DNA of 64,000 bases from Symsagittifera roscoffensis (Eukaryota > Xenacoelomorpha > Acoela > Convolutidae), in assembly GCF_963678635.1 (NCBI RefSeq), contig NC_087062.1:54942473-55006472 (forward strand), read 5' to 3'. Of this stretch, positions 63,916 through 64,000 are shown piece by piece (within the stretch, counting starts at the first letter, position 1; each line of letters begins with the position of its first letter). A model generated the notes under the pieces. That model ran no database searches. It was not told the origin of the DNA and saw nothing but the letters and a program-made list of their open reading frames with translations. The translations under genes and the position numbers were made by a program.

Positions 63916-64000
63916 TACGTTTTAGTATGCTTATGTCATTTGGGTTTACTTGGCTCATAACAGGGCGTTTGAAGGATAAAAACATGAATCAGTTGGCAGT

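Overview
The window is nuclear DNA of an animal. It carries conserved metazoan genes (CLPTM1, a mitochondrial GrpE, phosphopantothenate-cysteine ligase, ATP synthase subunit c), one 76-base GT-AG intron, Helitron remains, tRNA-derived SINE-like sequences, and both LTR and non-LTR retrotransposons. I cannot name the species. The host genes are intron-poor and closely spaced, and acceptor-like TTTCAG/CTGCAG sites just upstream of three start codons would fit a lineage with spliced-leader trans-splicing, but that is only a hint.

About two thirds of the window (1-43016) is stacked mobile DNA. Bases 1-11011 are the right-hand part of an old, multiply broken copy (copy A) of a giant Ty3/gypsy-type LTR retrotransposon, followed by an orphan piece of that family's 5' leader. 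Next comes a roughly 1.08 kb sequence present twice in tandem (X1, X2). X2 is split by a second, young and nearly complete copy of the same family (copy B, 12902-38095, about 25.2 kb). Copy B has two near-identical 0.92 kb LTRs with TGTGACATTC/GAATGTTACA ends, a primer-binding site, a 2.95 kb leader rich in CCGGAGGGGTC motifs, and a gag-pol reading frame. That frame continues past one TAG into a C-terminal ADP-ribose macro-like domain. A separate ORF of about 3,000 codons follows, with an intact SGNH (GDSL-type) hydrolase domain and a large unrecognised remainder, broken near its end by a 0.66 kb ATGT microsatellite. To the right lies a non-LTR retrotransposon (38385-43016) with its own small SGNH hydrolase ORF, a PHD-finger/coiled-coil ORF, and an endonuclease-reverse transcriptase joined to it in frame across a UGA-CUA-G stop.

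From 44521 the host genes begin. CLPTM1 has three exons on the + strand. Its last exon and 4.5 kb of downstream DNA are tandemly duplicated (46455-51784 and 51793-57103). The second exon copy has kept its acceptor but has an early stop. The duplicated DNA contains a decayed minus-strand Helitron helicase interrupted by a jockey-like fragment; the matching Helitron Rep remains lie farther right, at about 58.1-58.9 kb.

The right end holds three uninterrupted + strand genes in 2.5 kb: GrpE (60098-60751), PPCS (61005-61937) and ATP synthase subunit c (62227-62589). These serve mitochondrial protein folding, coenzyme A synthesis and ATP synthesis. The main novelty is the giant LTR element that combines a macro domain and SGNH hydrolase modules with a standard gag-pol. 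The next most interesting features are the candidate readthrough stop in the non-LTR element and the duplicated terminal exon of CLPTM1.
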